A stretch of 64,000 bases of DNA, from NCBI GenBank assembly GCA_900074745.1, contig LT598463.1, forward strand, positions 718,996-782,995, in the 5' to 3' direction. Origin of the DNA: Lachancea mirantina (taxonomy: Eukaryota; Ascomycota; Saccharomycetes; Saccharomycetales; Saccharomycetaceae). This document shows positions 9,922 to 18,520 of this stretch, piece by piece. The position numbers and the translations under genes are program-made. The notes under the pieces are model-generated. The model made no database searches. It was not told where the DNA came from and worked only from the letters and a program-made list of their open reading frames with translations. Numbering within the stretch: the stretch's first letter is position 1; the number at the start of each line of letters is the position of its first letter.

Positions 9922-10383
9922 ATGTCCAACGAAGTCGGTGGGCGGCTTTCGAGCCGCGTGTTGAACATGAAGTTTATGAAGCAGGCGGAGAGCACCGAGG
10001 AGCTTGCGAAAGAGGAAGAAGAGACTCGCAGTCTGATAGATTCCAGCGAGTGGAAACTGTCGGACCGGCGCAAAATCGCGTCCCGACTAGCGCCCAAGAT
10101 CAGAAACGTGGGCTATGCGGGTGTCATGGCAAAGAACGACCAAGGCGGTTTCGTCGGACGCAGGAAGTTTGGAGAAGCGAAGGACGCTGACGACGTCAAA
10201 ACGACGACACCGAAGCGCAGCGCAGACCAAGACCTGGACAAACTGTGGGAATCCCACCGGGAATCCCACCGGGACCAGAACAAGAACAAGAAGCACGTCC
10301 GGAGTGACAGCGCGGAAAACGACGCCCAACCCGAACCTGACAGCTCACACGAGACACCCGCAAAGCGATTTAGGAAGACGTAG
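9922..10383 (+). CDS. MPP6: Mpp6, nuclear exosome cofactor (MPHOSPH6 family)
   Basis: 153 residues (186 in S. cerevisiae). The N-terminal GGRLSSRVLNMKFMKQAE motif at ~6-23 is the family hallmark that anchors Mpp6 to the exosome. A charged, largely disordered protein follows, with an SRLAPKIRNVGYAG segment at ~54-67 and a basic C-terminus (PAKRFRKT). In yeast Mpp6 binds Rrp40 and helps recruit Mtr4 to nuclear RNA decay and rRNA maturation. A perfect 12-bp tandem duplication at 10247-10270 gives WESHRESHR. YNR024W also follows SNF12 in S. cerevisiae, here with the YCR053-057 genes interleaved. Confidence 0.88.
   Translation: MSNEVGGRLSSRVLNMKFMKQAESTEELAKEEEETRSLIDSSEWKLSDRRKIASRLAPKIRNVGYAGVMAKNDQGGFVGRRKFGEAKDADDVKTTTPKRSADQDLDKLWESHRESHRDQNKNKKHVRSDSAENDAQPEPDSSHETPAKRFRKT
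10247..10270 (+). repeat. 12-bp in-frame tandem duplication inside MPP6
   Basis: GGGAATCCCACC is repeated twice exactly, adding four residues to the disordered middle of Mpp6. It keeps the frame and looks like recent slippage or a short duplication. Confidence 0.9.
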
Positions 10384-10464
10384 TGCACACAAAGCTGCGA
10401 TTGACGAGATTATGAGAAAAACCAGAATTGTATATTATAACGTAACAAGTACATAGTCGAAGGA

Positions 10465-11280
10465 TTACTTCTTCTTCTTGCCGCCTTTGGACGCCTCGGC
10501 GAAGCTGCCGCGAAGCACTGCTTCGCGGGCAGCAGAGTTGATGTGTTTGAACCGATCGGGCCCGATGTGAGTGCCCGTGAACCAGCGGACGACGGCGACC
10601 ACGACGTCCCACGCATCCATGACACTCAGCAAATGCAATATGCGGCCCCCGGCGGCGGTTTCGCCGTCGTCGTCGCAGTCCTGGTACGTAACGCTTCCGG
10701 AGCCGTGAATGCGCCAGGCGGAGATCACGTGCTGCGACCGGGCGATTTTGGGCTCTAGCCGCAGGAGGTCGAGGCTTGCACGGGCGCTGTCCTCGCTGGT
10801 GGCTGCCACGGCAAACGCCTGGAAAGTCGAGCCTCGGTCGTAGACTGGCTCGCTCTGGAACCAGACGGGCGGCGTTAAGGGCCGGAGCGGCCGTTGCTGC
10901 GGCTCCGCGGCATCTGGAAGCTCCGCGGGACCGACAAGCTCCGGGGTCTCCGAAGGCTCCCCTATTTGCTCAGTCTCGCACAGCGCGCCTGCGCTGGTCA
11001 GAAAATCAAAAATACACACGTCCTGGACCCACACCTCCGACATCAGTTGCTCCAGCCGGTCGCGAAGCGACCGGCTGTCGCCGCTGGCTTTGCCGACCTG
11101 AACCGACAGAACCTGCGGCGGAACGTCGGTGGGGTACCCAGTCGGAAACGACACCTGGACGCTGACGTGCTCGTGCTCGGGCACTCTCAGCATGCACTGG
11201 GTGTCCGAGAGACGGTCGAGGCATTCGGGGTATATCGCGGCGATGGCCTCGATTTCTTGTTCGAGCTCCTCGCGCGCCAT
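10465..11280 (-). CDS. YIH1: Yih1/IMPACT, negative regulator of Gcn2
   Basis: 271 residues from the ATG at 11278-11280; the frame is open a further 51 codons upstream but lacks homology there. Residues ~1-110 are an RWD domain (EELEQEIEAIAAIYPE, then VQVSFPTGYP). Residues ~146-260 are the ancient IMPACT/UPF0029 domain with YDRGSTFQAFA, YQDCDDDGETAAGGRILHLL and HIGPDRFKHINSAAREAV. Yih1 binds Gcn1 and keeps it from activating the kinase Gcn2 during amino-acid starvation. The C-terminus carries a GGKKKK tail that I do not recall in S. cerevisiae Yih1 (258 aa). The gene is strikingly G+C-rich and diverges from the YCR061W-like gene, matching YCR059C to YCR061W without TAH1 between. Confidence 0.95.
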   Translation of the reverse strand: MAREELEQEIEAIAAIYPECLDRLSDTQCMLRVPEHEHVSVQVSFPTGYPTDVPPQVLSVQVGKASGDSRSLRDRLEQLMSEVWVQDVCIFDFLTSAGALCETEQIGEPSETPELVGPAELPDAAEPQQRPLRPLTPPVWFQSEPVYDRGSTFQAFAVAATSEDSARASLDLLRLEPKIARSQHVISAWRIHGSGSVTYQDCDDDGETAAGGRILHLLSVMDAWDVVVAVVRWFTGTHIGPDRFKHINSAAREAVLRGSFAEASKGGKKKK

Positions 11281-11540
11281 GCTGCCGGTGGGGCGCGTTC
11301 CCGGTGGTTTGCACGGGCAAACCACCGGCAGCTCATCACGGTTCCGGTAGCGTAGGGCTGGTAACGTCGCCGGTGCGCTGGGCAGTGGAAAAAAACGTAC
11401 ACCCACGCACCGCGCAGACAAGACCACACACACGAAAAAAAAGAACCCAAACTCCGGTGGCGCGGCCCCTGCAGCGGCGCGGAACGGAGACAGTCACGTG
11501 CCTACGCGTGCTTACTTACGCGCCCTCACGCGACCGCTCG

Positions 11541-11580
11541 CGCCGGCTTGCGCCGGCTTGCGCCCGCTTGCGCCCGCCCC
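11541..11580 (+). repeat. 10-bp tandem repeat, four copies, G+C-rich
   Basis: Four head-to-tail units of the form CGCC(G/C)GCTTG, the last degenerate, lie upstream of the YCR061W-like gene inside the high-G+C island. Composition suggests a slippage-generated repeat. Confidence 0.85.
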
Positions 11581-11706
11581 TGCAATAACCGCTCAGCTCC
11601 GTGGCAGCCCTTCGTTCCTGGTTTAAAAATAATTGCTCCCGCGCAGGCAGCTGCAGGGAGCACCCCTAGCCCGAGGTATTTGTTTGTCAGCTTCATGGCG
11701 ACCGAG

Positions 11707-11714
11707 TATATAAG
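11707..11714 (+). promoter_or_regulatory. TATA box (TATATAAG) of the YCR061W-like gene
   Basis: A match to TATAWAWR, 165-172 bases before the chosen ATG at 11879, within the usual yeast TATA-to-start range. Confidence 0.6.
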
Positions 11715-11878
11715 CGACGCGACGTCTGCCGGGTGCACAGGGACTCGTCTGCGCGGAGACCGCGTAGCTACAACGCTTGGCCGCTTCGGGTAATTCATTC
11801 ACCACCAGCGCCGCCAAAACCGCACACACCCAGACACTCCTTCACACGAAAACAAGCCTAACCTCAGTGTCTCCAAAG

Positions 11879-13735
11879 ATGCGCGTGTCGTCCGCAGCAA
11901 TCCTTGCGACGTCATTCATGTGGTGCACGGGCGCTGTCCAGCTCGCTGCGCGTGACATGGACATGCACATGGGCACGGGCACGGATGTGCCCGTGGATAA
12001 CCCACCGGCGGCTACGGCCGTCACTTCGGCCGTAGCTGCCTCCGTCTCGCCCGTGCCCCACGAGGGGGGCCACGAGCACGGGATGCCCATCCTGCATACC
12101 AACCTCACCCCCGCAGAGCGGCTCTACTGGGAAAACTACAACACCACAACTTTCTTCACCACGAGCCGAGGCAACCGGGGTGCGCTCTGGACCCATTGCG
12201 TCTCGCTCGTGGCTGCCACGACCGTGTTCTACCCGGTCTCTCTGATGTTTCACAGCATCCAGTCTCGCTGGTACCTGCCGGCCCTGATCCTGTTCAACTG
12301 TAGCGTTGTCATCGCGCGCTTCTCCCTCGCGGCCTTCGGGGCCTCGATCCGCCGTGCTAAAAAGACTCACCCAGACACCCCGACATACCCCGGCAGCGTC
12401 TACGGCCGTTTCTGCGACGTGCTGCTTTTAGCCGCGCTCGCGCATCTTTTAGCCGCGGCCGTTCTGCGCTGGAAGCGCAGATCCGCGGCTGCGGACCTCG
12501 ACAGCTACCGTGCCTTCTACGACGACGAGGACCTCAACAACAGTGCGGGGATCCCGCTCAACGACATGTCCGCCGAGGCTAGCGATGCGGCTACGTCTCC
12601 TTCTAGCGCGCCCAGCAAGAGGGGCGGATCGCCCCCTCCCTTGTTTCGGGATCTGCACGAATTCCCCGGACTTGCAGCGCGCGCGCAGAGCGCACCTACG
12701 GTGCGCTCTGCGCTGCGCGGTGCCCTGCACGGCTTGCCTGCTGCGGTGTTCGGGATGCTGAACTACCCGTTGCTCGTGGTGTCGGCGGCAACGTGCGTCG
12801 TAGGGCTCGCAGTAGGCAACCTGCTCGGGGATCATCTGCGCGTGTTCAACTTGCTAGCGCACTGGATCAAGGGAGGCGTCTTTATCATCCTCGGCACTGT
12901 GTCGTTAGCCAGGTACTGCGGGTTTGGCGCCCATCGTGGATGGGCGTGGAACCGGGTGTTGGTGCTCAAGCGCGAACAGCAGCAACGCGGGCTCACCGCG
13001 TGGCAGCGGCTCTGCGACGGAGTGACCATGGAGGGCATTGAGAGCGGGCTCATTTTCTTCTACGGGTCTACGAACGTGTTCCTCGAGCATCTGTCCAATC
13101 AGGACGGCAAGTGGCACGCCAAGGACCTGCAGCACGTGTCGATCGCGTTCATGTTCATCGGATGCGGGCTCTGCGGGCTCATCACAGAGTTCAAATTGCG
13201 GGACTGGCGCGTGCGTCACGTGCTGAAGGCGGGTAACGCTCCAGAGGATGACGTCGTCGCGCGCGACTCGGACTTCGTCCGAGCCCGCGCGAGCGACGTG
13301 GCCACGGCGTCACCCGGATACTCGCCCAATCCTTTCCCCGCAGTTACGATTTTCTGGACGGGCATTCTGATGTCGCAGCATGCGCAGGCGTCGCAGACGT
13401 CGACAACGATCCACATGCAGTGGGGGTACCTGCTGTCGTACGGGTCCTTTTTCCGGCTGTTCACGTTTCTGCTGCTCATGTTCGTGCCCAACTGTAACTC
13501 GCTTCCGTCGCGGCCGTTCACAGAGCTGGTCACGTCGTTTTGCCTGCTGTGCGGCGGGCTCATTTTCATGGAGTCCACGGACCAAGTCGTCGAAGCACTC
13601 GAGTACCGCGGGTTCACGAGCATGTTCACCTTCAACCTCAGCGTCGGTGTCACCGCGCTGTTCATGGCGTGGGAAATGCTACTTTTCCTGTGGAGAGACC
13701 TGCTGCGGGGACGCAAAGAAAACAAAATCGCTTAA
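11879..13735 (+). CDS. YCR061W-like multi-pass membrane protein (Ytp1/DUF2427 family)
   Basis: 618 residues (631 for YCR061W) from the ATG at 11879; the frame runs upstream to a TTG without homology. Residues 1-24 are a signal peptide. A Met/His-rich DMDMHMGTG segment and HEGGHEHGM follow in the lumenal part, which might bind metal (inference). About ten hydrophobic segments follow, split by a disordered loop near 220-265. The second half carries the Ytp1-type domain (AWQRLCDGVTMEGIESGLIF, KDLQHVSIAFMFIGCGLCG). S. cerevisiae YCR061W is of unknown function. The coding sequence is very G+C-rich compared with the genes on either side. The position next to YIH1 supports orthology. Confidence 0.88.
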   Translation: MRVSSAAILATSFMWCTGAVQLAARDMDMHMGTGTDVPVDNPPAATAVTSAVAASVSPVPHEGGHEHGMPILHTNLTPAERLYWENYNTTTFFTTSRGNRGALWTHCVSLVAATTVFYPVSLMFHSIQSRWYLPALILFNCSVVIARFSLAAFGASIRRAKKTHPDTPTYPGSVYGRFCDVLLLAALAHLLAAAVLRWKRRSAAADLDSYRAFYDDEDLNNSAGIPLNDMSAEASDAATSPSSAPSKRGGSPPPLFRDLHEFPGLAARAQSAPTVRSALRGALHGLPAAVFGMLNYPLLVVSAATCVVGLAVGNLLGDHLRVFNLLAHWIKGGVFIILGTVSLARYCGFGAHRGWAWNRVLVLKREQQQRGLTAWQRLCDGVTMEGIESGLIFFYGSTNVFLEHLSNQDGKWHAKDLQHVSIAFMFIGCGLCGLITEFKLRDWRVRHVLKAGNAPEDDVVARDSDFVRARASDVATASPGYSPNPFPAVTIFWTGILMSQHAQASQTSTTIHMQWGYLLSYGSFFRLFTFLLLMFVPNCNSLPSRPFTELVTSFCLLCGGLIFMESTDQVVEALEYRGFTSMFTFNLSVGVTALFMAWEMLLFLWRDLLRGRKENKIA

Positions 13736-14291
13736 GACAAAGTCTCACGAACCGCCGTAATTCTAAGCCGCACTCACCGCGCCAATCGCTGGTCTGTGTT
13801 GTTTTCCTATGTAATTAATGAGTTTGACCAGCACGGGGGAAAAAATAACCTTTCAAATTGGTCAGTTCGTTCATAGCTTCCTTAATGAAATATATTTATC
13901 GATTATGCAGCGAATTTGTGTCGCTGTGATCACATGATGAAAACTGTCACTTGGTGCATGGTTTTTTTGTAATTCTCAACGTACCTTTATCCCTACGTGA
14001 ATATTTTTGACAGTCTGGCGTCATCCACACTGTTCACTTATTATTTTTTGGTGATTTCGAGGCGTGCGTCATAGCTCTGGTGATCTGAGTGCGGTACTCA
14101 GGAATTCTGCTAATTTCCTGACGTCTATGGAATAGCTTAGACGCCTATGGCTTCCAAGGTGCGATTTTAGCTTTCGTATGTGAATGTGTCATCTTGGTCA
14201 CGTGACACATGTGTTGTAATTAAAGGTAAATGCCACCTGCCGATATCGATTAACGTCAACTCATTCCAACCATCTTTCTTTTTGTTTGAAA
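13736..14291. other. Convergent intergenic region, nothing recognised
   Basis: 556 bases between the ends of the YCR061W-like gene and SSU1. Base composition drops back to AT-rich immediately after the YCR061W-like stop. I see no tRNA, repeat or convincing frame. Confidence 0.6.
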
Positions 14292-15569
14292 TCAAGAGGC
14301 GCGACGGCCGTCGGGCCGCTTCTTAGTGCCGTTGGTGACGCGCGTAGACGCCGCAAGGTTCCGGAAAAATGCCACTAGCGTGAAGCAGAAACACACGATC
14401 GCGGAGGCAACAGAAAGCAACCCGTACACCGCGCCTATAACCTGGAACGCCCCGACGTGCAAGATGTCATTATGCTGGCGGTAAAATTCGGTGGTGGCCA
14501 GCGACATAGTACCCAGAGGGAACGGTAACGCCCACCAGCCCTTATGGAAACGCGTTATAATATGCGCGCCCCCCTCGTCTCCGAACCGGCGGAGCACGGC
14601 TGCCACTGACATAGCGGTGAAAAAAAATCCTGCATCAATGAGAAACAACCCAGTTATGGCCCCGTTAACAGCAATTGAAGTTTTTACGGCGATCCGCAGT
14701 ACCTCTTCTGTTGCTGAGCCGCCGCGGGCCGTCATGGGAGTTCGCGTGATGAACGTCCCGAAATTTTGGGCCAACAACTGCACCCCAAAACTTCCCTGCC
14801 CCATGGGACCTACCAAAAGGAACATGGTGAAGGCCGAATTCTTACGTGGAAATTTGTTCACATAAAAACTCCACACGCACGAGCCTGTAATGAGAAATAC
14901 CAAACAGATCGCATGTAGCCACACCAGCAGCGAAACGAAAAGCGTTAGAAGTTGACCACGGCGATCGAAAATTTCAACGAACGGTCCGCTCATCATGAAA
15001 ACGCCGCCGGCAGAGGTCGCAACCAAGCATGGGACCACGGGCAAAATTAGCACGGGCTGGATCTTCTTTCTCATGAAATCTCGATGCAATTGCAATTCAC
15101 TGTCGCCGCCGTAGTGATCGCTCCATACTAAGAATATCAAGCCCCATGCGACCAGCAGGGAAAGAACGATATCGATCCACCACAACACGTAGACGAAAAT
15201 CATGCAGCCAGGCGGACCGTAAGTAACGCAAACATGCCCCACAAAACTCACCAGCGTGCCCCATGCCATCTGTGAAAAGGCCCAAAAAGCTCCAACACCA
15301 TCATTTCGGAAATACTTGTCGAAATATGCCTTCCCTGAATGTCTCCTACACACTTGCCAACAATTGCAGATTGCAAGTACCACCACACTGATAAAGGAGA
15401 GCGCGGTAATGCAAAATGCCACATACGAACATATGCGGAGCCACTCGCTTTCGTATGGAAAGGCAAATAAAATGACGGATGAAATGCTCATCCCTACTGG
15501 CCCGACGAACCAGTAAGGAACAAAGTCCGCTGTCAAACTTGTACCGACGAGCCTAAGGTATCGGAACAT
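14292..15569 (-). CDS. SSU1: Plasma-membrane sulfite efflux pump (SSU1)
   Basis: 425 residues (458 in S. cerevisiae). About ten transmembrane helices of the tellurite-resistance/dicarboxylate transporter (TDT) family are visible. Diagnostic stretches include GVGAFWAFSQMAWGTLVSFVG, MIFVYVLWWIDIVLSLLVAWG, FTMFLLVGPMGQGSFGVQLLA and FHKGWWALPFPLGTMSLATTE; the GPMGQGS loop is the strongest family marker. In yeast Ssu1 exports sulfite and confers SO2 resistance. The C-terminus is short and basic, lacking most of the hydrophilic tail of S. cerevisiae Ssu1. The start is an ATG at 15567-15569. SSU1 is YPL092W in S. cerevisiae, so this is either a different ancestral position or a second family member. 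No neighbour here comes from the YPL09x block. Confidence 0.9.
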   Translation of the reverse strand: MFRYLRLVGTSLTADFVPYWFVGPVGMSISSVILFAFPYESEWLRICSYVAFCITALSFISVVVLAICNCWQVCRRHSGKAYFDKYFRNDGVGAFWAFSQMAWGTLVSFVGHVCVTYGPPGCMIFVYVLWWIDIVLSLLVAWGLIFLVWSDHYGGDSELQLHRDFMRKKIQPVLILPVVPCLVATSAGGVFMMSGPFVEIFDRRGQLLTLFVSLLVWLHAICLVFLITGSCVWSFYVNKFPRKNSAFTMFLLVGPMGQGSFGVQLLAQNFGTFITRTPMTARGGSATEEVLRIAVKTSIAVNGAITGLFLIDAGFFFTAMSVAAVLRRFGDEGGAHIITRFHKGWWALPFPLGTMSLATTEFYRQHNDILHVGAFQVIGAVYGLLSVASAIVCFCFTLVAFFRNLAASTRVTNGTKKRPDGRRAS

Positions 15570-15835
15570 GGTATATACCCGCCATCAAGTTCAGGGTCTT
15601 CTTCGCCTACCGCCGTTTCGAGGCTGAATGATATAGGACTCTCGGTGTTTAATCGTTGGTCGCCGTACTTAGTAAGAAGTGTATCGGGCTTTATTTTAAC
15701 CCCGATGCCCGGACTCTCAAAAAATCGCTGTTATAACGCTGACACACATAAGACCAGCTAAAGAAGAATAACAAGAAGAACAAGACACCCTATCTAGCCC
15801 TGGAAAGAGTCTGGAAAGAATCTTTCACAGTGGTG

Positions 15836-16513
15836 ATGGCGGCGCGGGACAGTCGTAGAGAGCGTCATCTTATGTCTCTGCCTGTGTCAATCAGGCCATT
15901 TATTGACAAGGATTTCATCCATGATTGGACCTCTTCGATCTTGATCGACATTGCCCAAGATAAGTACGATGTTCTGACCTTTGATGCATATTTTTGGTTT
16001 TTTGTTAAGCCGCATCAAAATGGAATCATAAATTTGAAAGAATTAGAAGCACTACTGCAGAAAGCGGTTCCTGAGCATGTGCAAGAACTGGCGGTAATGA
16101 TGAAAAAATTCGAGAATATCATCCTGTCAGATTATTTAGGATTGATTTCGTTGCATGATAAAACGGAAGTTAAGGCAATTTTGAACAACAAACTTTTCCA
16201 ACTGGCATCGCATAATTCAGACGAATATGATGCCGAACTCGATTCAAAATTACTAGTCATACCTCGTTCTGAAATCTTGGCTTGTAATAGACAGCACTGC
16301 TTTGATTTTCTGCGGGGGAAGTTGAGTCCCTTCGTAGACGGTGATCATCAATACATTTTACAACTTAGGATTATGGGACTACTGTTTGCGGATGATCCTC
16401 ACCCACTAAGCATGCGACTTCTATGTCGGAAGTTGAAGAGCGATTTAGGATCAGAGGCCAGAGGTTTTGTTTTGTCTTTGCAGCGATATATAACCGAGAG
16501 AGAAGCGACGTAG
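15836..16513 (+). CDS. Unrecognised 225-residue protein
   Basis: I do not recognise this protein. The frame runs from an ATG at 15836 (two GTG codons precede it) to a TAG at 16511-16513; a second ATG at 15872 (MSLPVSIRPF) is a plausible alternative start. It is soluble, with no signal peptide or transmembrane segment, and mixed helical in composition. Landmarks are RPFIDKDFIHDW near the N-terminus, FDAYFWFFVKPHQNG at ~45-60, and a C-terminal stretch resembling a winged-helix or PCI end (LRIMGLLFADDPHPLSMRLL). Codon use looks like that of neighbouring real genes, and 225 open codons in AT-rich DNA argue for a genuine gene. It diverges from SSU1 and ends just before tRNA-Ser(CGA). It may be a fast-evolving homolog of a known yeast protein. 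Confidence 0.75.
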   Translation: MAARDSRRERHLMSLPVSIRPFIDKDFIHDWTSSILIDIAQDKYDVLTFDAYFWFFVKPHQNGIINLKELEALLQKAVPEHVQELAVMMKKFENIILSDYLGLISLHDKTEVKAILNNKLFQLASHNSDEYDAELDSKLLVIPRSEILACNRQHCFDFLRGKLSPFVDGDHQYILQLRIMGLLFADDPHPLSMRLLCRKLKSDLGSEARGFVLSLQRYITEREAT

Positions 16514-16554
16514 TAAATTGTTAGTAAAGGTAGGATTCAAAAAAATTAATTAAC

Positions 16555-16650
16555 CGACAGCTGCAGGATTCGAACCTGCGCGGGCGGAACCCAAAAGATC
16601 TCTACAAGTGAATTCGAGTCTTTCGCCTTAACCAACTCGGCCAAACTGTC
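16555..16650 (-). tRNA. tRNA-Ser (anticodon CGA) with a 13-base intron
   Basis: Reading the minus strand, the acceptor GACAGTT pairs with AGCTGTC (one G-U), the discriminator is G, and the A and B boxes read TGGCCGAGTTGG and GGTTCGAATCC. The anticodon stem AAAGA/TCTTT encloses C-T-CGA-A, followed by an intron after position 37 (16600-16612), as in S. cerevisiae tS(CGA). A long variable arm (TGGGTTCCGCCC) is present, typical of serine tRNAs. The spliced length is 83 bases. A T7 run follows 8 bases downstream on the minus strand (16541-16547) as a Pol III terminator. It reads UCG codons. Confidence 0.96.
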
Positions 16651-17575
16651 AGTGCGATGATGACATGAATATGTATTGCGGTATGTATTTAGCAGCAAAC
16701 GAAAGGCCACGTCAACCACAGTGAATCATATTGATCGCTTGAGGACCAAGAAAGGGAAGTCTGCCTGGTTTCTTTCACAATTAATCACTCGATATACGTT
16801 CTCTGCAAAATTGCTGCCTCATATATGCCGGTCTGCACGCACCGAGTCGATTATGCGGCATGAGTAAAGTTCTTACTGAACACATCCACGAAATTGATGC
16901 ATACGTACTTCACTGTTGTCACATACATGATGTTGGGCATGCAGATACGTTTTAGACTCTTCTTGTTCGAGTACGGTGTTAATATCGTGATCACCTGCTC
17001 GCGTTGTCATCACTGTGTCACGTCCATTCTAGCAAATCTCGGCGGTTCGGGTTACCTCTAAATATTATATAGGCTATACCTTGTTGCGTATCCCCGATAA
17101 GCTTTAATATGCGCGCGTCGTTACATCTCTTGTTTCATGTCTTTACGAACAGTGTGACATTCAGCTAATAACTTGTTTCTACAAGATAACCAATATAGTA
17201 CAATCCAACCATTGATGGATCTGCAAATGTTACATGACCCAAATCATGGCCTATGAGCTCCTGGTTCCCGTTTAAATCAGAATATGTCGAAAATATTGCC
17301 ACATGTACAACTGACTGTTGGCTGTCTAGCGTTCACGGTGACGCTGATATTCGAGATTGCGATGCCAAGTATTCCAACACACCGAAGGAGATTTTGCTAA
17401 CAGATGATGTCTCCAACTGGCGCCAGATTAGGCAGTAATTAGTTGGCTAGCTTTGATATACTGATGGTAATTACGAAAGCTACTAAAATAATCTTAGAAG
17501 CTGTAATTTAAAGAAACTTAAGATTAAGATAGTAACTTTAGCTAGCAAGGAAAAATCGGAACTACTCAGACGATC
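16651..17575. other. Intergenic region between two opposed serine tRNA genes
   Basis: 925 bases with no long ORF of interest; the longest frames are 60-63 codons and look random. Because the two tRNA genes diverge, this stretch is upstream of both. I looked for LTR-like ends, since yeast Ty elements insert here, and saw none. Confidence 0.5.
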
Positions 17576-17679
17576 GGTAGTTTGGCCGAGTTGGTTAAGG
17601 CGAAAGACTTGAATGGAGCTTTTATTCCAAGGATATCTTTTGGGCTTTGCCCGCGCAGGTTCGAATCCTGCAGCTATCG
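17576..17679 (+). tRNA. tRNA-Ser (anticodon UGA) with a 21-base intron
   Basis: The acceptor GGTAGTT pairs with AGCTATC (two G-U), the discriminator is G, box A reads TGGCCGAGTTGG and box B GGTTCGAATCC. The anticodon stem AAAGA/TCTTT carries C-T-TGA-A, then an intron at 17614-17634 before position 38. The variable arm is TGGGCTTTGCCC, and the spliced length is 83 bases, the same as the CGA gene. A T7 run at about 17682-17688 terminates transcription. The S. cerevisiae tRNA-Ser(UGA) genes that I know lack an intron, so this intron is notable. It decodes UCA. Confidence 0.94.
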
Positions 17680-17818
17680 TGATTTTTTTGACCAACTTGA
17701 CTGCAGTACGAGGAAGCCATTACGCATGCCATGCCATATTAACTTAAAAGCGCAATAGCTAAGGGAGCTAGGCCATATGATTTATCTTTCACTTTACTAT
17801 ACGTAGATGTGCTACAAA

Positions 17819-18520
17819 TTAAAGCGAGTATATTTGAGCGAGTTCAATCCCAGCAGCAATGTTTTGCACACGAGCGTCCAATTTGTAGCCCTGGCTAGCG
17901 AGGTCTTTCAAATGATGCGCAAAATTCTTAAGAGGAATTCTAACGGACTCGATAAATTCGTTCTCTTCCAATTCAGTTTGTGGGTTCTGGTTTTCCGGTA
18001 AAGTCATGTCCACTTCCACGGTCACGAGCGAAAGGTTGGTGTTGGTGAATCCCGGGTCATTGAAGATAGTAGGCGTTTTAGTCAAAATCTTCCCGATGTA
18101 GCCAGTCTCTTCTTTTAGTTCACGTAGCGCGGTGACTTCTACTGATTCGCCCTCGTCTACGAGACCAGCTGGTAATTCGATGCACACCCCAGCAACAGGC
18201 GGCCGAAACTGTTTTTGGATCAAAACCTCCGGTTCTTTTCCGGGGGTTTTCAGAATAGCAAGGATGCCAACCGCGTCAACTCCACCCGAAGTCCTGGTTC
18301 TTCTTACTGCACTGTCCCATTGTCTTTTGATCCCTGTAGGGTCCAAATACTCGATTTTCTCGAGGCCAATCCATTTGCATTCCTGAGGGTCGGAAACCGG
18401 CGCTGCTTTTAAAAACTTAGCGTCTTCAGGCTTGGCTGTGCTACTCATAATTCTAGTAATACGCGTGACGACTGATCTCGTGGGCCTACAAGTAGTTGTA
18501 GTAGTTAATGATCGCAGCAT
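17819..18520 (-). CDS. YSA1: Ysa1, Nudix ADP-ribose pyrophosphatase
   Basis: 233 residues (231 in S. cerevisiae). A canonical Nudix box GX5EX7REUXEEXGU spans residues 119-141, with R133, E134, E137 and E138 as the metal-binding core. FRPPVAGVCIELPAG precedes it and FNDPGFTNTNLSLVTVEVD follows, both typical of the ADP-ribose-specific subfamily. Ysa1 hydrolyses ADP-ribose to AMP and ribose-5-phosphate. The first ~25 residues are basic and Ser/Thr-rich and could be a mitochondrial presequence; an internal Met (residue 25, MSSTAKPED) could give a cytosolic form. SUS1 lies divergently upstream, as in the YBR111C/YBR111W-A pair. Confidence 0.95.
   Translation of the reverse strand: MLRSLTTTTTCRPTRSVVTRITRIMSSTAKPEDAKFLKAAPVSDPQECKWIGLEKIEYLDPTGIKRQWDSAVRRTRTSGGVDAVGILAILKTPGKEPEVLIQKQFRPPVAGVCIELPAGLVDEGESVEVTALRELKEETGYIGKILTKTPTIFNDPGFTNTNLSLVTVEVDMTLPENQNPQTELEENEFIESVRIPLKNFAHHLKDLASQGYKLDARVQNIAAGIELAQIYSL

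Larger units (their letters stand above)
11281..11878. other. G+C-rich divergent promoter region between YIH1 and the YCR061W-like gene
   Basis: About 600 bases with strong G+C bias. It includes a CACGTG E-box near 11496, a short 10-bp tandem repeat at 11541-11580 and a consensus TATA box at 11707-11714. No TAH1 (YCR060W) frame is present, although it lies here in S. cerevisiae. Confidence 0.6.

Noticed and set aside
16651-17575. Solo LTR or Ty remnant beside the serine tRNA genes
   Set aside because: Looked for TG...CA ends, direct repeats and reverse-transcriptase-like frames; none were visible.
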